Below, piece after piece: positions 11,401-21,300 of a stretch of 64,000 nt of DNA (within the stretch, counting starts at the first letter, position 1; each line of letters begins with the position of its first letter). The notes under the pieces are model-generated. The model did no database searches and was not told where the DNA came from. It saw only the letters and a list, made by a program, of their open reading frames with translations. Made by a program: the position numbers and the translations under genes. Origin of the DNA: Providencia stuartii (GTDB taxonomy: Bacteria > Pseudomonadota > Gammaproteobacteria > Enterobacterales > Enterobacteriaceae); the NCBI GenBank assembly GCA_900455155.1, contig UGUC01000004.1, positions 372,001 through 436,000 of the forward strand, read 5' to 3'.

Positions 11401-14400
11401 CCTAGGAACTGGTCGTATTTATGGTGATTTCCTTGCCATTGCAGTGAATTCCTTAGTAAATGATAAGCAAGGGGATAAAGCGGCTGTTATTGCAGGACGT
11501 AAAGAGGTCAACGTTGCGGTTTCTGAACTGTTAAACCGCGACCATGCCTTAATTTACAGCGATGGCGATTTAGTCATCGGTAGCCAATTAAACGACCAAC
11601 TACAAGCCACTGGTCATGCCAAAAGTGTGAAAAACCACAGTGCCAACATTGAAGCGGCGGGTAATTTAACGTTAAAAACTGATCTACTTGAAAACAAAGA
11701 TATTCATTTGCAACTGACAGAAAAACCAGTGGAAGTGAATCGTGAGCACTTTGATTGGTACGATTTCGGTAATGGGCGACGCTATAAAATTCAGCCACGT
11801 AATGGAAATCAAACTCGTTATGCGATTAATGACGATGGCACGCTGAATAAGGAAGTGGGTATTCATTATGAAAAATCTAATCGCTGGCGGATGTTTGAGT
11901 ATGGCAATTGGACTAAAAATTTCTATGAATATGATTACGACCGTATCATTTATGAAACCCAAGTTATCAAACGAGATGCAGCGCTGATCACCAGTGGTAA
12001 GCACCTGACGCTTGATGGGCAACAACTGAACAATGAAAATTCACGCGTTGTTGCGGGGCAAAATCTGATCTTAACAGGCTATGAGCTAAACAACGAAGAA
12101 GCACAAGGTGTTCGTCACATTTTTGAAGATGGAAATACGATTTATCGCTATAAAGGCGGTGGTAAATGGAAAACGCGTACTAGCACGTCAAAATACCAAG
12201 GGGTCAATAGCGAAGAAGATTTAGCATTACATTTATTAGAAGTTACCGAAAATGCGGGCAATATCAATAAAACGCAGCTCGATTCAGTGAAAGTGAACCA
12301 ACTGGATGGGCAAGCAGAGCGCGTTTCTGATGCTGATCAACAAGAAAATCAAGGTGCCACGGTTACTGAGCAAGCGTTAAAAGATAGCAAAAATACACCA
12401 TTAGACCTGCAATCAGGCCAGCAAATGGAAGTGGCTCAATTACCTTCAATTTCAGCCAAAGTAGATGTTAAAGACGACAAATCGGTTGATTCATCACTGA
12501 AACTTGATGATACCAATGTTGGCAATGGCGCTGATATTCAAGGCCAAGCCGATGCAGGTAAAGGGGAAAATGTCACCGCTGAGACTGAGCCTAAAGGGAA
12601 AGATAACCTTGATACGGTGATCAGAACTGTCGGCCCAAATACTAAGCTACCAGATAATAGTCTGTTTAATTTAACACCAAACAGTGATAGTCAGTTCCTG
12701 ATTGAAACAGATCCTCGCTTCACGAATTATAAAAAATGGTTATCAAGCATTGATATTGTCACTAATGATCAACTGCATAAACGCTTAGGTGATGGCTATT
12801 ATGAGCAACGTTTAGTCCGTGACCAACTGATTGAAACCACAGGGCAGCGTCTATTAGGCAATTACAATAGTGATGAAGAACAATATCGCGCGCTGCTGAC
12901 TAACGGTGTTGCATTTGGTAAGCAATTTAACCTCACTCCGGGTATTGCATTATCACCAGAACAAATGGCGAATTTAACCACTGATATTGTGTGGATGGTG
13001 AATAAAGAAGTCACATTGCCAGATGGCCGTGTTGAAATGGTCAGTATTCCGCAGGTGTATGTTCGAGCCCGTCAAGGGGACTTAAACGGTAATGGCGCAC
13101 TGCTGGCGGGGCGTAATGTTTCAGCTAACATGACCGGTAATATCCTCAATAGTGGTGAAATCAGTAGCCGTGAATTGACGGATTTACGCGCTGAAAATAT
13201 CGAAAACAGCGGTCGCATACAAGGTAAAGATGTACAACTTGATGCCCTAAAAGATATTAAAAATATCGGTGGGGAAATCCGTGGGTTAGACAACGTTACC
13301 CTTTCCGCGGGGCGCGATATTCTCAGTGAAACAGCACAGCGTGGTGATGGCAAATCACAATGGCTAGATCGCCCTGCCAGTATTTATGTCACTGGTGATA
13401 ATGGGCAACTGACCTTAAAAAGCGGTGCAAGATATCAACCTAATCGCAACAGATATCGGCAATTTAGGCGTTGATGGCAAAAACCTCGATTATTGCAGGG
13501 CGCGATATTAGCTTAGAAACTCGCGATGTCAGTTCGGCATTTGATTACACGCACAATTCAAGCAATTACTATCGTGGCGCTAACAGCACTGAAGTGGGTA
13601 CACAAATCCAAACTCAAGGGGATTTAACCTTATCGGCAGGGGCAAGATCTTTCCGCGCGTGCAGCAAATGTCACCAGTGGTGGCGAGCTGGCGATAAATG
13701 TTGGGCGTGACATCAATATTACCTCCGGTATTGAAACCAGCGACTATGCGAAACACACCAAACATACGGATAAAGGCTTCTTATCGAGCACCACGAAAGA
13801 AACTCATGACGAGGTGAACGAACGTACGGCTATCAGTAGTACGTTTAGCGGCGATAGCGTGAAAGTGACAGCAGGGAACAACGTTAATATTGAAGGTAGT
13901 AATATACTCGGAACAAACGATGTTACTGTAAACGCTGGAAATCAGCTGAATGTCACCACTTCTGACGAAGCGTTGCATGAGACTCATATATCGAAAACCA
14001 AGAAATCAGGGTTAATGAGTACTGGTGGATTAGGTTTTACTGTCGGTTCAACTTCACAAAAAGTGACCACTGAAACCGACAGCAACCAGAAAAAAGGCAG
14101 CGTGATTGGCAGTACCGCAGGCGATGTCACTTTGACGGCGGACGGCACGGCAAACATTCATGGTAGTGATGTGATTGCGGCAAAAGATATCCATGTGACC
14201 GGCAGTGATGTGAATATTACGGCGGCAGAAAATAGCCGTACCGATATCACCACAGTAGAAAGCAAATCCAGTGGATTGGCCGTTTCCCTCGGCGGCACTA
14301 CGGGAGCCGCACTGGATAGCATGGTGCAAACCGCGAAGTCAGCCAAAGATGAAGATGACAGCCAATTAGCCACACTTAAAGGCATGAAAGCGGGCCTACA

Positions 14401-16976
14401 AGGTGCGCAAGCTGTTCAAGGGGAGCGACTTGCAACGGCAGAGGGCAAAACAACGCCATCTGTGGGGTGTGAATGTCTCTTATGGTAGCAGTTCGTCTAA
14501 ATCGACCACCAAAACGGAACAACATACGGCGTCAGGCAGCAGCTTAAGTGCGGGGGATAATATCACCCTCACTGCGACGGGTAAAAAAGACGGTAGCCAA
14601 GGCAACCTGACAGTACAAGGCAGTCAACTGGATGCGGATAAACATGTCACGCTAACTGCCAAAAATGATATTAACTTGACTAGTGCCACCAACACCCAAA
14701 CGGTGGATGGCAAAAACGAAAGTAAAGGCAGCTCGATGGGCGTCGGGTTTGGCACTGACGGCTTTAGTGTCAATGCCAGTGTGAACCAAGGCAAAGGTTT
14801 TGAGAAAGGTAACAGCCAATTCTATACCGATACCGAAGTCAATGCCGGCAAGCAACTGACGCTGAACAGTGGTAAAGACACCACCCTCATCGGTGCGCAA
14901 GTGAGTGGTGACAGTGTTAAAGCCAACGTTGGTGGTGATTTAACCTTATCCAGTCAACAGATGACTGATAAGTATGACTCGAAGCAAACCAATAGCAGCG
15001 CAGGCGGAAGCCTCAGTCAAGCGGGCGGCGGTTCACTGAGCCTCAATGCCAGCAAAACCGAAATGCACAGTGATTATCAATCCGTGGATAAACAAACGGG
15101 CATTAACGCGGGCAAAGGCGGATTTGATATTACGGTCGGTAATCATACGCAACTCGATGGCGCGGTTATTAGCAGTACCGCAGAGGCGGAGAAAAATAAA
15201 CTGGATACAGGCACGCTGGGCTTTGGGGATATTAAAAACAAAGCCGAGTACAAAGTCGACAGTCAAAGTGGCGGTTTTAGTACCGGTGGAGCCGAGGTCG
15301 GTGACCAGTTTGTGACCAATGCTGCCGGCTCATTGCTAACTAATGTGAATAACAAAGGCAAAGATAGTAACACCACGCATTCCGCTGTGTCGGAAGGTGA
15401 GATTGTTATTCGCGATGAGGATAATCAAAAACAAGATATCAATGAGTTAAGCCGTGATACTGACAATGCCCATGAAAAACTCAATACCATTTTTGACAAA
15501 GAAAAAGAGCAGAAGCGGATAGAGCAGAATCAGTTGATTGGGGAAATAGGTCAGCAAATCACGGATGTGGCGTTGACGGGGGCGAAAATTCGCGCTACAG
15601 AAGCGGTGAATAAAAATCATCCTACTTTGATGGGGAAAGCGCGAGAGGATGCCATTCAGGCTGAAATCAATAAATCCGGTTGGGGTGTGGGTGGTGACAA
15701 TCGTCGGATAGTCGAGGCAGGTACAGCGTTGGTTCAAGGTTTAGCCAGTGGTGATGTGAGCAAAGCCGTAGCGAATGCGAGTGCGCCGTATATTGCGAAC
15801 TACATCGGTCAACACATCGAAGATGATAAAGCGAAAGTTGCTGCACACGGTATTGCCAATGTTGCATTAGCGCTGGCAAAAGGTGAAAATGCAGGTGCGC
15901 AATCGCTCGGTGCCATGACTGCTGAAGCGGTGGGCATGTTGTCAAAAGAGCTTTACGGCAAAGATCCAAGCAAGCTGACAGAAGACGAAAAAGCGACGGT
16001 AAGTGCGTTTGCGAGTCTGGCAGCCGGTATTGCGGGTGGCTTAGTTGGCGGCGATACATCCGATGCAGCGAATGCGGCTCAGGCAGGTAAGACAACGGTT
16101 GAGAATAACTCAATGGCACTTGGTGGAAACCTTGGGTTCTTATTTACTGATATCCCAGATTGTGATGCGAGCTGTAAAGCAGACATAACTAAAGGCATTA
16201 ATAATGGTAATTTAGTTGTGTCTGGAGCGTCGATGGGCGTCGTTGCAGCTGGTTACTCATTAGTTATAGCACCAGAAATGATAGCAACTGTTCGAGCTGC
16301 TTTAACAGGCTGTAAAGCAGCACCTGTAATATGCTTAAATGAAGTGGGTATATTTACAGCAGAGGTAGTAACACCGGGAGGAACTGGTGCCGGCGGTGCA
16401 TTGATTATTGGTAAAACAGCACAAGAAGTCTCGACAGTCAAACAAGTAATACAATCAGAGGCTAAGGCTGGTAAGATTAACTTGAATCAGTTGACTAGTG
16501 CTGAGTCAACATCAATAAACTCATCATCGAAATTACCACCGAGCTCCACTGTAATATCTACGGATATTGAGACCAAAATACTAGAAGGGCAGCGTGTTGG
16601 TAGCTCAAATAAATTAATTGGTGGACATTCACCTTCTATTAATAATGAAAACCCAAATTATGCAGTAGAATTAGTAAAATTAAATCCAGATGGGACAAGA
16701 GTTATAAAATTTGTAACTCAATTTCCCGATGGTAATGTTTCAAAAATTAAAACAAGTACTATATTTCCTGAAAATTGGTCTGATAAAAGTATTATTGACT
16801 CCATTAATAAGGTAGGAAATCTACCAGCTATTGGTCAACGAAGTACAACTGGGGAAACACTACATAGAGGAATAGTTAATGGTATTGAAATTGATGTCAT
16901 TAAAAAAGGAAATGAAGTTACTGCTGGATATCCAGTTGGTGGAAAGCCAACGCCTGGTTTTGAAGCAATAGATTGA
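5467..16976 (+). pseudogene. cdiA: CdiA/TpsA contact-dependent inhibition exoprotein with EndoU-like C-terminal toxin, frameshifted
   Basis: The reconstructed protein is about 3,830 residues. It opens with an extended signal peptide (MNKLFYRLIF..., cleavage near NASAS) and a TPS secretion domain containing NPAGITCNGCGF. Hundreds of FHA-type beta-helix repeats (LDNQ..G.I) run from about 6.4 to 11.5 kb, then a non-repetitive central part (11.65-12.9 kb), FHA-2-like repeats, a pretoxin region, and the VENN junction at 16098-16109. The last about 290 residues carry a BECR/EndoU-like nuclease domain with [22 protein letters not shown] and TAGYPVGG; EndoU toxins of CDI systems cleave tRNA. The frame changes near 6730-6733 (A4, expected A3), 13428, 13480 (A5), 13638 (G4) and 14450-14475, each a net +1. 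Start is the ATG at 5467, where the signal peptide begins. Either sequencing error or a dead gene; the conserved frames between breaks favour error. The canonical first EndoU histidine could not be placed with confidence. Confidence 0.92.
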
Positions 16977-16984
16977 GGTAGTTT

Positions 16985-17404
16985 ATGTATAAAAATTTGG
17001 ATATGTTTATATTACCTTACAGTGATGACAATGAGCCTGGGGATTATTGGTATGATTGTGGAATTATAGAGTCAACAAAAATATTAAATTCATTCACTGA
17101 TTCAGATTGGGTGAGCCTGTTCGATCATTTGAACGATAAATCAATTTATTGGAAAATTAGGCTAGTTGAATGTTTAGGTGATTTAAATAATGACTATGAG
17201 ATTCAAACCATTCTAGAGCTTATTGATACCGATAATGATGAATTATTTGTAAGTTGTGTTGACTCGTTAAGATCTATTAATTTATGTAATTTACCTGAAA
17301 ATAGTTTAAAGATGATGCAATCAAGAATAGCTAATTTAATTCAAAATGCTTCTTTACCAGTAAAAAGCGTTTTGGAAGATTTTATAGATAAATTGAAGAA
17401 ATAA
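16985..17404 (+). CDS. cdiI: Predicted CdiI immunity protein for the EndoU-like CdiA toxin
   Basis: A 139-residue acidic cytoplasmic protein starting 8 bp after the cdiA stop, with GAGGTAG as ribosome site. It contains repeated helical stretches such as SIYWKIRLVECLGDL and TILELIDTDNDEL that resemble HEAT-like repeats; this fold reading is inference. In CDI loci the gene immediately after cdiA encodes the protein that neutralises the toxin domain, and position and size fit that role. I do not recognise a named immunity family. No signal peptide or membrane segment is seen and the frame is intact. Confidence in immunity rests on context. Confidence 0.8.
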   Translation: MYKNLDMFILPYSDDNEPGDYWYDCGIIESTKILNSFTDSDWVSLFDHLNDKSIYWKIRLVECLGDLNNDYEIQTILELIDTDNDELFVSCVDSLRSINLCNLPENSLKMMQSRIANLIQNASLPVKSVLEDFIDKLKK

Positions 17405-17424
17405 GTATTTTCACTATTTTGTTT

Positions 17425-17658
17425 TTATTTTTTACTTCCCTCAGCCAGCTGGATGATCAACTGTCCAGCTTGGCGAGTGAGGGTAAAGTGACTGCCCACC
17501 GTAAACCCAAGATCATTCAGCCACTTACCGCTGATAATTAGTTGTGGGCTGGGGTTCGGGCGCTGTCGGTTGGGGGCGTACCCCACTGTATACTGTCTTG
17601 ATTTTACCGCCTGTTCTTTAGCTGTCGGTGTTTTTACACGATAATCGCGCTTAGCCAT
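17425..17658 (-). CDS. SymE-family toxin-like protein, copy 1
   Basis: A 77-residue protein from the ATG at 17658; an upstream in-frame ATG would add five residues but lacks a better ribosome site. Key features are RQYTVGYAPNR near residue 22, PQLIISGKWLNDLGF, and the C-terminal TLTRQAGQLIIQLAEG. These match SymE, an AbrB-fold-derived protein that in E. coli is an SOS-induced toxin held down by the antisense RNA SymR. Here it is convergent to cdiI. It is one of six copies in the 17-28 kb stretch, each placed after an immunity gene. Whether it is toxic is not known; the family call is firm. Confidence 0.85.
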   Translation of the reverse strand: MAKRDYRVKTPTAKEQAVKSRQYTVGYAPNRQRPNPSPQLIISGKWLNDLGFTVGSHFTLTRQAGQLIIQLAEGSKK

Positions 17659-17697
17659 CGTGACTATCTCCATTAGGTGCGTGGTTAGCGGGTAAAG

Positions 17698-17711
17698 CAG
17701 GTTGCAACCTG
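17698..17711. promoter_or_regulatory. 14-bp palindrome CAGGTTGCAACCTG upstream of SymE copy 1
   Basis: A perfect 14-bp inverted repeat 40 bp upstream of the symE start. It recurs at the same place before copy 4 (26315-26328, one mismatch) and copy 5 (27234-27247). It sits between symE and a remnant of a small regulator-like gene, so it may be that regulator's operator; that is inference. Confidence 0.4.
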
Positions 17712-17752
17712 TTTTATCCGCGTTTAAATAACTTACTTTTGTCCACTCCCCA

Positions 17753-18597
17753 TTAATTAAGACACTTCAAATTAGAGATTTCTAACTGTTTACGGTATGT
17801 CTCCGGTGGGAGGTTATTTAAACTTTCGTGGGTTCGATTTAGATTGTAATCTTGCTGCCAAAACCACACCATCTCTCGTACTTGGCTTAATGATTCAAAT
17901 AAATAGGCATTTAAAAATTCACGGCGAAATGAACCATTAAATCGTTCGATAAAACCGTTTTGTTGAGGTTTACCGGGTTGAATATGGCATAAATCAATTC
18001 GATTATTTTTACAATAATTCAATAGATTAGCTGAAATAAGTTCAGGCCCATTATCCACTCGAATTTGTTTCGGCAATCCTCTATCGATTTTCAAACGTTC
18101 TAGTACTCTAATGACTCGTTCAGCAGGCAATGACGTATCAACTTCAATTGCCAGGCACTCACGTGTCCCCTCATCAATAATATTCAAGGTTCTGAAGCGT
18201 TTACCACAGTACAAACTGTCGTGTACAAAATCCAAAGCCCATTGAATATTCGGGACTTTTCTATCACTAATGGTCTTTTTCACGCTTCGGAAGCACCTTT
18301 TTAACCCGTCGTTTCAAGTTCAATCCTAATCGACAATAAAACGCGATAAACTCGTTTATGATTAAAAGAATAGCCTTGAAATCGCAGCCGAAAATAGCAT
18401 TTCCAAAATCCTGATTGTGGTGATTTCGCTAACACAGATTGTATGGCATCGATCACCACTTGGTCTTTTTTACGCCAATCTAACGGTTGACGGTAAAAAG
18501 TAGCTCGGGGCAATGAAGTTAGTTTGCAAGCCTTAATGACTGATAAACCTGCCTCTTTTAATGATTGTGCACAGGACTTCTTTTCAGTCACTACCAA
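17753..18597 (-). pseudogene. IS3-family transposase OrfB, copy 1, frameshifted
   Basis: The DDE integrase-core transposase of the IS3 element. The first D is in DFVHDSLYCGKRFR, the second in RVDNGPELIS, and the E in FNGSFRREFLN. The frame breaks between the N-terminal part (18597-18301) and the catalytic part (18283-17753). There is an extra T in TTTT near 18335 and a missing A in the stretch near 18280. The same two lesions occur in the inverted copy at 29783-30628, so they either predate duplication of the element or are consensus errors shared by repeat reads. In copy 1 one further A is absent relative to copy 2. Likely inactive as written. Confidence 0.88.
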
Positions 18598-18743
18598 CCC
18601 TTTTTTGCAAAAAGCGCCTTCATCGCATGATTTTCAAGGCTGACTTCCGCAAAGAGCTTTTTCAGTTTCGCATTTTCCTCCTCAAGCTCTTTTAATCGTT
18701 TAACATCATTAGCTTCCATGCCACCATATTTTGATTTCCAATT

Positions 18744-20050
18744 AATGGGATGGACTACCTCCTCCCTCTGAGGTTAACTGAATAAAATATACTCAGCAGG
18801 AGCATTATCATGAATGTTATCTATCTCGGTATTGATCTGGCTAAAAATGTTTTTCAGCTTTGTGGATTAAATCAGGCGGGTAAACCGGTTTATAAAAAAC
18901 GCACTGATCGTAAAACGTTACTACAGACTATCGCGAATATTCCGGCCTGCCTGATTGGTGTGGAAGCCTCCACGGGAGCATTTTACTGGCAGCGTGAGTT
19001 CGAAAAACTGGGACATAAGGTAAAAGTGATCAGTCCCCAGTATGTAAAACCCTTTGTCCGCGGGCAAAAAAATGACGGTAATGATGCACAGGCTATCGCA
19101 ATTGCTCTGATGCAGCCAACAATGCAGTTCGTACCACCCAAAAGCCCTGAACAGCAGGATATTCAGGCTCTGCACAGTGCAAGACAGCGTATTGTTAATC
19201 ACCGCACTGCGACAGTTTGTCAAATCCGGGGACTGCTGCTTGATCGGGGAATAACAATCGGCTCGGCAGTCTCAAGAGTTCGTCGTGCTGTTCCGCTTAT
19301 TCTTGAAGATGCTGAAAATGGTCTTAGCGTTAGAATGCGCAGGACGATTGCAGAACTTTATGATCTCTTTAACGATCTTGGTCGTCGCATAGGCTTTTTT
19401 GATAAAGAAATTGATGCTGTGTTCAGGCAATCAGAAGCCTGCCAGCGCATTGCCAAAGTTAAAGGCATTGGCCCTAAAACAGCAACAGCTGTTGTTGCCG
19501 CGATAGGCAAAGGAACTGAATTTAAAAATGGTCGTCACTTTGCCGCATGGCTTGGTCTGGTTCCACGACAGCACTCGAGTGGTGACAGGCAGGTACTGAT
19601 GAATATGACGAAAAAAGGCGACAAGCATTTGCGAACCTTATTTATTCATGGAGCCAGGGCAGTCGTTAGAGTGGCTGCAAATAATAATGAGGGTTATTTA
19701 AATCAATGGGTTAATCAGCTAAAAGAGCGACGAGGATTTAACAAAACGACCGTTGCAGTCGCCAATAAAAATGCCAGAATTATTTGGTCAATTCTTCACA
19801 ATGAAACCGAGTACAGACTGGCAGTGTAATAGCATACCTTTAAAAGTTGCAAAGTATTGAAAAATGGTCACAGGTTAAACCTGCACGATCGGAACCTGAT
19901 TATTATATTGGCCTTCGTGGCCGTCCAGTTGTTGAGGCGATTGTGTGCGGATTACCCATTTGGGCACAGATATTTCTGATGCCGGATAGATGTAAGCAAC
20001 AACCTAAAACCTGATTCAGTACTTGCAAAACGGAGGTAGTCCATAGATAT
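18744..20050 (+). mobile_element. IS110-family insertion sequence nested in IS3, copy 1
   Basis: About 1.3 kb inserted in orfA of the IS3 element. Subterminal inverted repeats GGACTACCTCC / GGAGGTAGTCC are seen near 18751 and 20035, an arrangement known from IS1111-type members of the family. It carries one transposase gene. The boundaries are inferred from the point where the orfA reading frame is interrupted and resumes. Confidence 0.85.
18810..19829 (+). CDS. IS110-family DEDD transposase, copy 1
   Basis: An intact 339-residue transposase. The N-terminal RuvC-like DEDD domain is visible as GIDLAKN (first D, near residue 8), GVEASTGAF (E, near 52) and NDGNDAQAIA (paired D, near 90). The C-terminal transposase_20 domain with its serine region is around AKVKGIGPKTATAVVAAIG and GLVPRQHSSGDRQ (near 215-265). 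Such enzymes make a Holliday-junction-like intermediate and leave no ordinary terminal repeats. This copy is the full-length version of the frameshifted copy at 28550-29570, and the two otherwise appear identical. Confidence 0.95.
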   Translation: MNVIYLGIDLAKNVFQLCGLNQAGKPVYKKRTDRKTLLQTIANIPACLIGVEASTGAFYWQREFEKLGHKVKVISPQYVKPFVRGQKNDGNDAQAIAIALMQPTMQFVPPKSPEQQDIQALHSARQRIVNHRTATVCQIRGLLLDRGITIGSAVSRVRRAVPLILEDAENGLSVRMRRTIAELYDLFNDLGRRIGFFDKEIDAVFRQSEACQRIAKVKGIGPKTATAVVAAIGKGTEFKNGRHFAAWLGLVPRQHSSGDRQVLMNMTKKGDKHLRTLFIHGARAVVRVAANNNEGYLNQWVNQLKERRGFNKTTVAVANKNARIIWSILHNETEYRLAV

Positions 20051-20236
20051 AATAAGTGGCGTTACTGATCCCATTTTGGCGACAAATGTCTTCCACTTTC
20101 ATCCCTGAATCAGCGAGCTTTAAAATATTAACGATTTGAGTTTCAGTAAAACGGGCTTTTTTCATCATGACCTCTGCAATTTTTAGGGCAGAAACTCTAA
20201 TTATAGCTGTCTTATTTTAGGGGGAGTGGACACTTT

Positions 20237-20338
20237 ATGACACCAATCACCTGTTTAATCTTCTCTTGGGCGATTGCCATATCTAAAAAATGACAAATCA
20301 TATCTTGGTCTTCTAGCTTCAACGTATCTGCATCTTAG
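20237..20338 (-). pseudogene. C-terminal remnant of a small regulator-like gene, unit 1
   Basis: The minus strand reads about 34 codons in frame, DADTLKLEDQDMICHFLDMA then IAQEKIKQVIGVIK, the tail of a small protein. The style resembles the end of XRE-type regulators, but this is weak. The 3' end was removed by the IS3 insertion here; in units 2 and 3 the same remnant keeps its stop. No N-terminal part is seen in any unit. Confidence 0.5.
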
Positions 20339-20342
20339 ATAA

Positions 20343-20462
20343 AAAGGAGCTAAAACCTCTAAGATTAGAGGAGCGACTGATAATGTAACTCGTTATTATA
20401 AAAATGGAAAATATCTAGATAGAACAGCAGACGGAAAGATAATATCGTTTGGAAAACAATAA
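20343..20462 (+). pseudogene. Truncated CdiA-CT toxin tail, unit 1
   Basis: The last 39 codons of a toxin domain remain in frame up to the stop at 20460, ending YLDRTADGKIISFGKQ, directly before an immunity gene (15 bp gap). No start, pretoxin or VENN segment precedes it. The same tail occurs in units 2 and 3. Toxin type not recognised. The call follows from position before an immunity gene. Confidence 0.6.
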
Positions 20463-20477
20463 AAAGAGGAGTGCGTT

Positions 20478-20801
20478 GTGTGGCATGATTTACATATTAC
20501 AAATGTGAGTTGTATAGAAAAAACAGTTGCTGAATTTACTGTTACGATGATCCCTATTTTGCCTTATTCAAAAATGAAGGTGAAAATTTATGAAAGCCAA
20601 TCTGGAAATTTCACTGGGATGACTGATTTAGCAATAAAAAGAAAATTTGATGGTTCTCCTGAATGCGCTATTGGATATGGAAATACTATTGAGGCGGCAT
20701 TAGAAGACACGATCCTTTATTTTAATAAAATGCTAAGTCAAGATGGTTTTACTGAATTAACCGAAGATGATATTAGCTACGCAGAGTGGTCTGATTTTTA
20801 A
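20478..20801 (+). CDS. Predicted CDI immunity protein, repeated unit, copy 1
   Basis: A 107-residue cytoplasmic protein, MWHDLHITNV at the start and EDDISYAEWSDF at the end, rich in acidic residues near the C-terminus. Start GTG or ATG-like at 20478 follows an AGAGGA ribosome site. Two almost identical copies lie at 26597 and 27516; differences cluster in residues 6-15. It follows the truncated toxin tail, so it is an immunity gene whose cognate toxin is no longer encoded upstream. I do not recognise the family by name. Retention of an open frame in all three copies suggests selection or very recent duplication. Confidence 0.72.
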   Translation: MWHDLHITNVSCIEKTVAEFTVTMIPILPYSKMKVKIYESQSGNFTGMTDLAIKRKFDGSPECAIGYGNTIEAALEDTILYFNKMLSQDGFTELTEDDISYAEWSDF

Positions 20802-20809
20802 AAGTTAAA

Positions 20810-20834
20810 AGATCCTAGCCTCATACGGGGATCT
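20810..20834. terminator. Hairpin between immunity gene and SymE gene, unit 1
   Basis: AGATCC...GGATCT stem with a loop of about 13 nt, between two converging genes. The same hairpin is at 26929-26953 and 27848-27872. A T-rich tail is weak, so termination is probable, not certain. Confidence 0.5.
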
Positions 20835-20846
20835 TCCTTAGCCGCT

Positions 20847-21072
20847 TTATTCCCCCTCAGCCAGCCGGATAATCAACTGCCCGGCTTGGCGGGTGAGGGT
20901 ATAGTGGCTTCCAACCTCAAACCCCATCTCTTTCAGCCACTTACCGCTTAAGGTGAGTTGTGGACTGGGGTTGGGTTTACCGCGGTTAGGGGCGTAACCC
21001 ACTGTATACCTGTCTGGTTTTGACCACTTCTTTAGTCGTCGGTGTTTTTACACTACAATCGCGCTTAGCCAT
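20847..21072 (-). pseudogene. SymE-family gene, copy 2, frameshifted
   Basis: Clearly the same gene as copies 4 and 5, from MAKRDCSVKTPT at 21072 to the end LAEGE. It has an extra C in the TATACCTGTC stretch near 21016 and lacks three bases (CTT) relative to the intact copies, so the frame is lost in the middle. It is convergent to the immunity gene of unit 1. Confidence 0.8.
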
Positions 21073-21300
21073 GGTGACTACTCCTATCAGTTGCGTGGTT
21101 AGCCATGTTGGGGTGTTCCTGCACCCGAGCATGGTGTTATCTCTAATTATCTTATCCAATCAATCGGTTAGCCTGATGTTTTAAAATCAACGCATCTAAA
21201 ATCGATGTCACTGATTTTAACTTTTCTTCGTCTATCTGCTTGACCGTTTCAAATTTCAGTTCATTTTGCGGCTCACACTCGCTTTTTTAAATGACAGTGA

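Larger units (their letters stand above)
18591..20168 (-). pseudogene. IS3-family OrfA (helix-turn-helix), split by IS110, copy 1
   Basis: The N-terminal part (20168-20051) reads MMKKARFTETQIVNILKLAD and ends at NATYY. The C-terminal part (18743-18591) resumes at NWKSKYGGM and continues through a leucine-zipper-like segment (KRLKELEEENAKLKKLFAE) to a stop at 18591. Together they make a standard IS407-type OrfA of about 90 residues. The IS110 element has inserted between the two parts. Confidence 0.88.
17740..20232 (-). mobile_element. IS3-family element (IS407-like) interrupted by an IS110-family element, copy 1
   Basis: The ends are TGTCCACTCCCC at 17740 and its inverse GGGGAGTGGACA ending at 20232. 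A 4-bp direct repeat CTTT flanks it (17736-17739 and 20233-20236). The uninterrupted target is visible in the paralogous sequence at 26349-26362, so this is a clean insertion. The IS3 part carries orfA and orfB on the minus strand; orfA is split by the IS110 element at about 18744-20050. The four-base duplication and the orfA start MKKARFTETQI favour the IS407 subgroup. Confidence 0.9.

Noticed and set aside
11684..12025. Antisense open frames within cdiA
   Set aside because: Long repetitive genes with biased codons give chance open frames on the other strand; none has a ribosome site or family resemblance.
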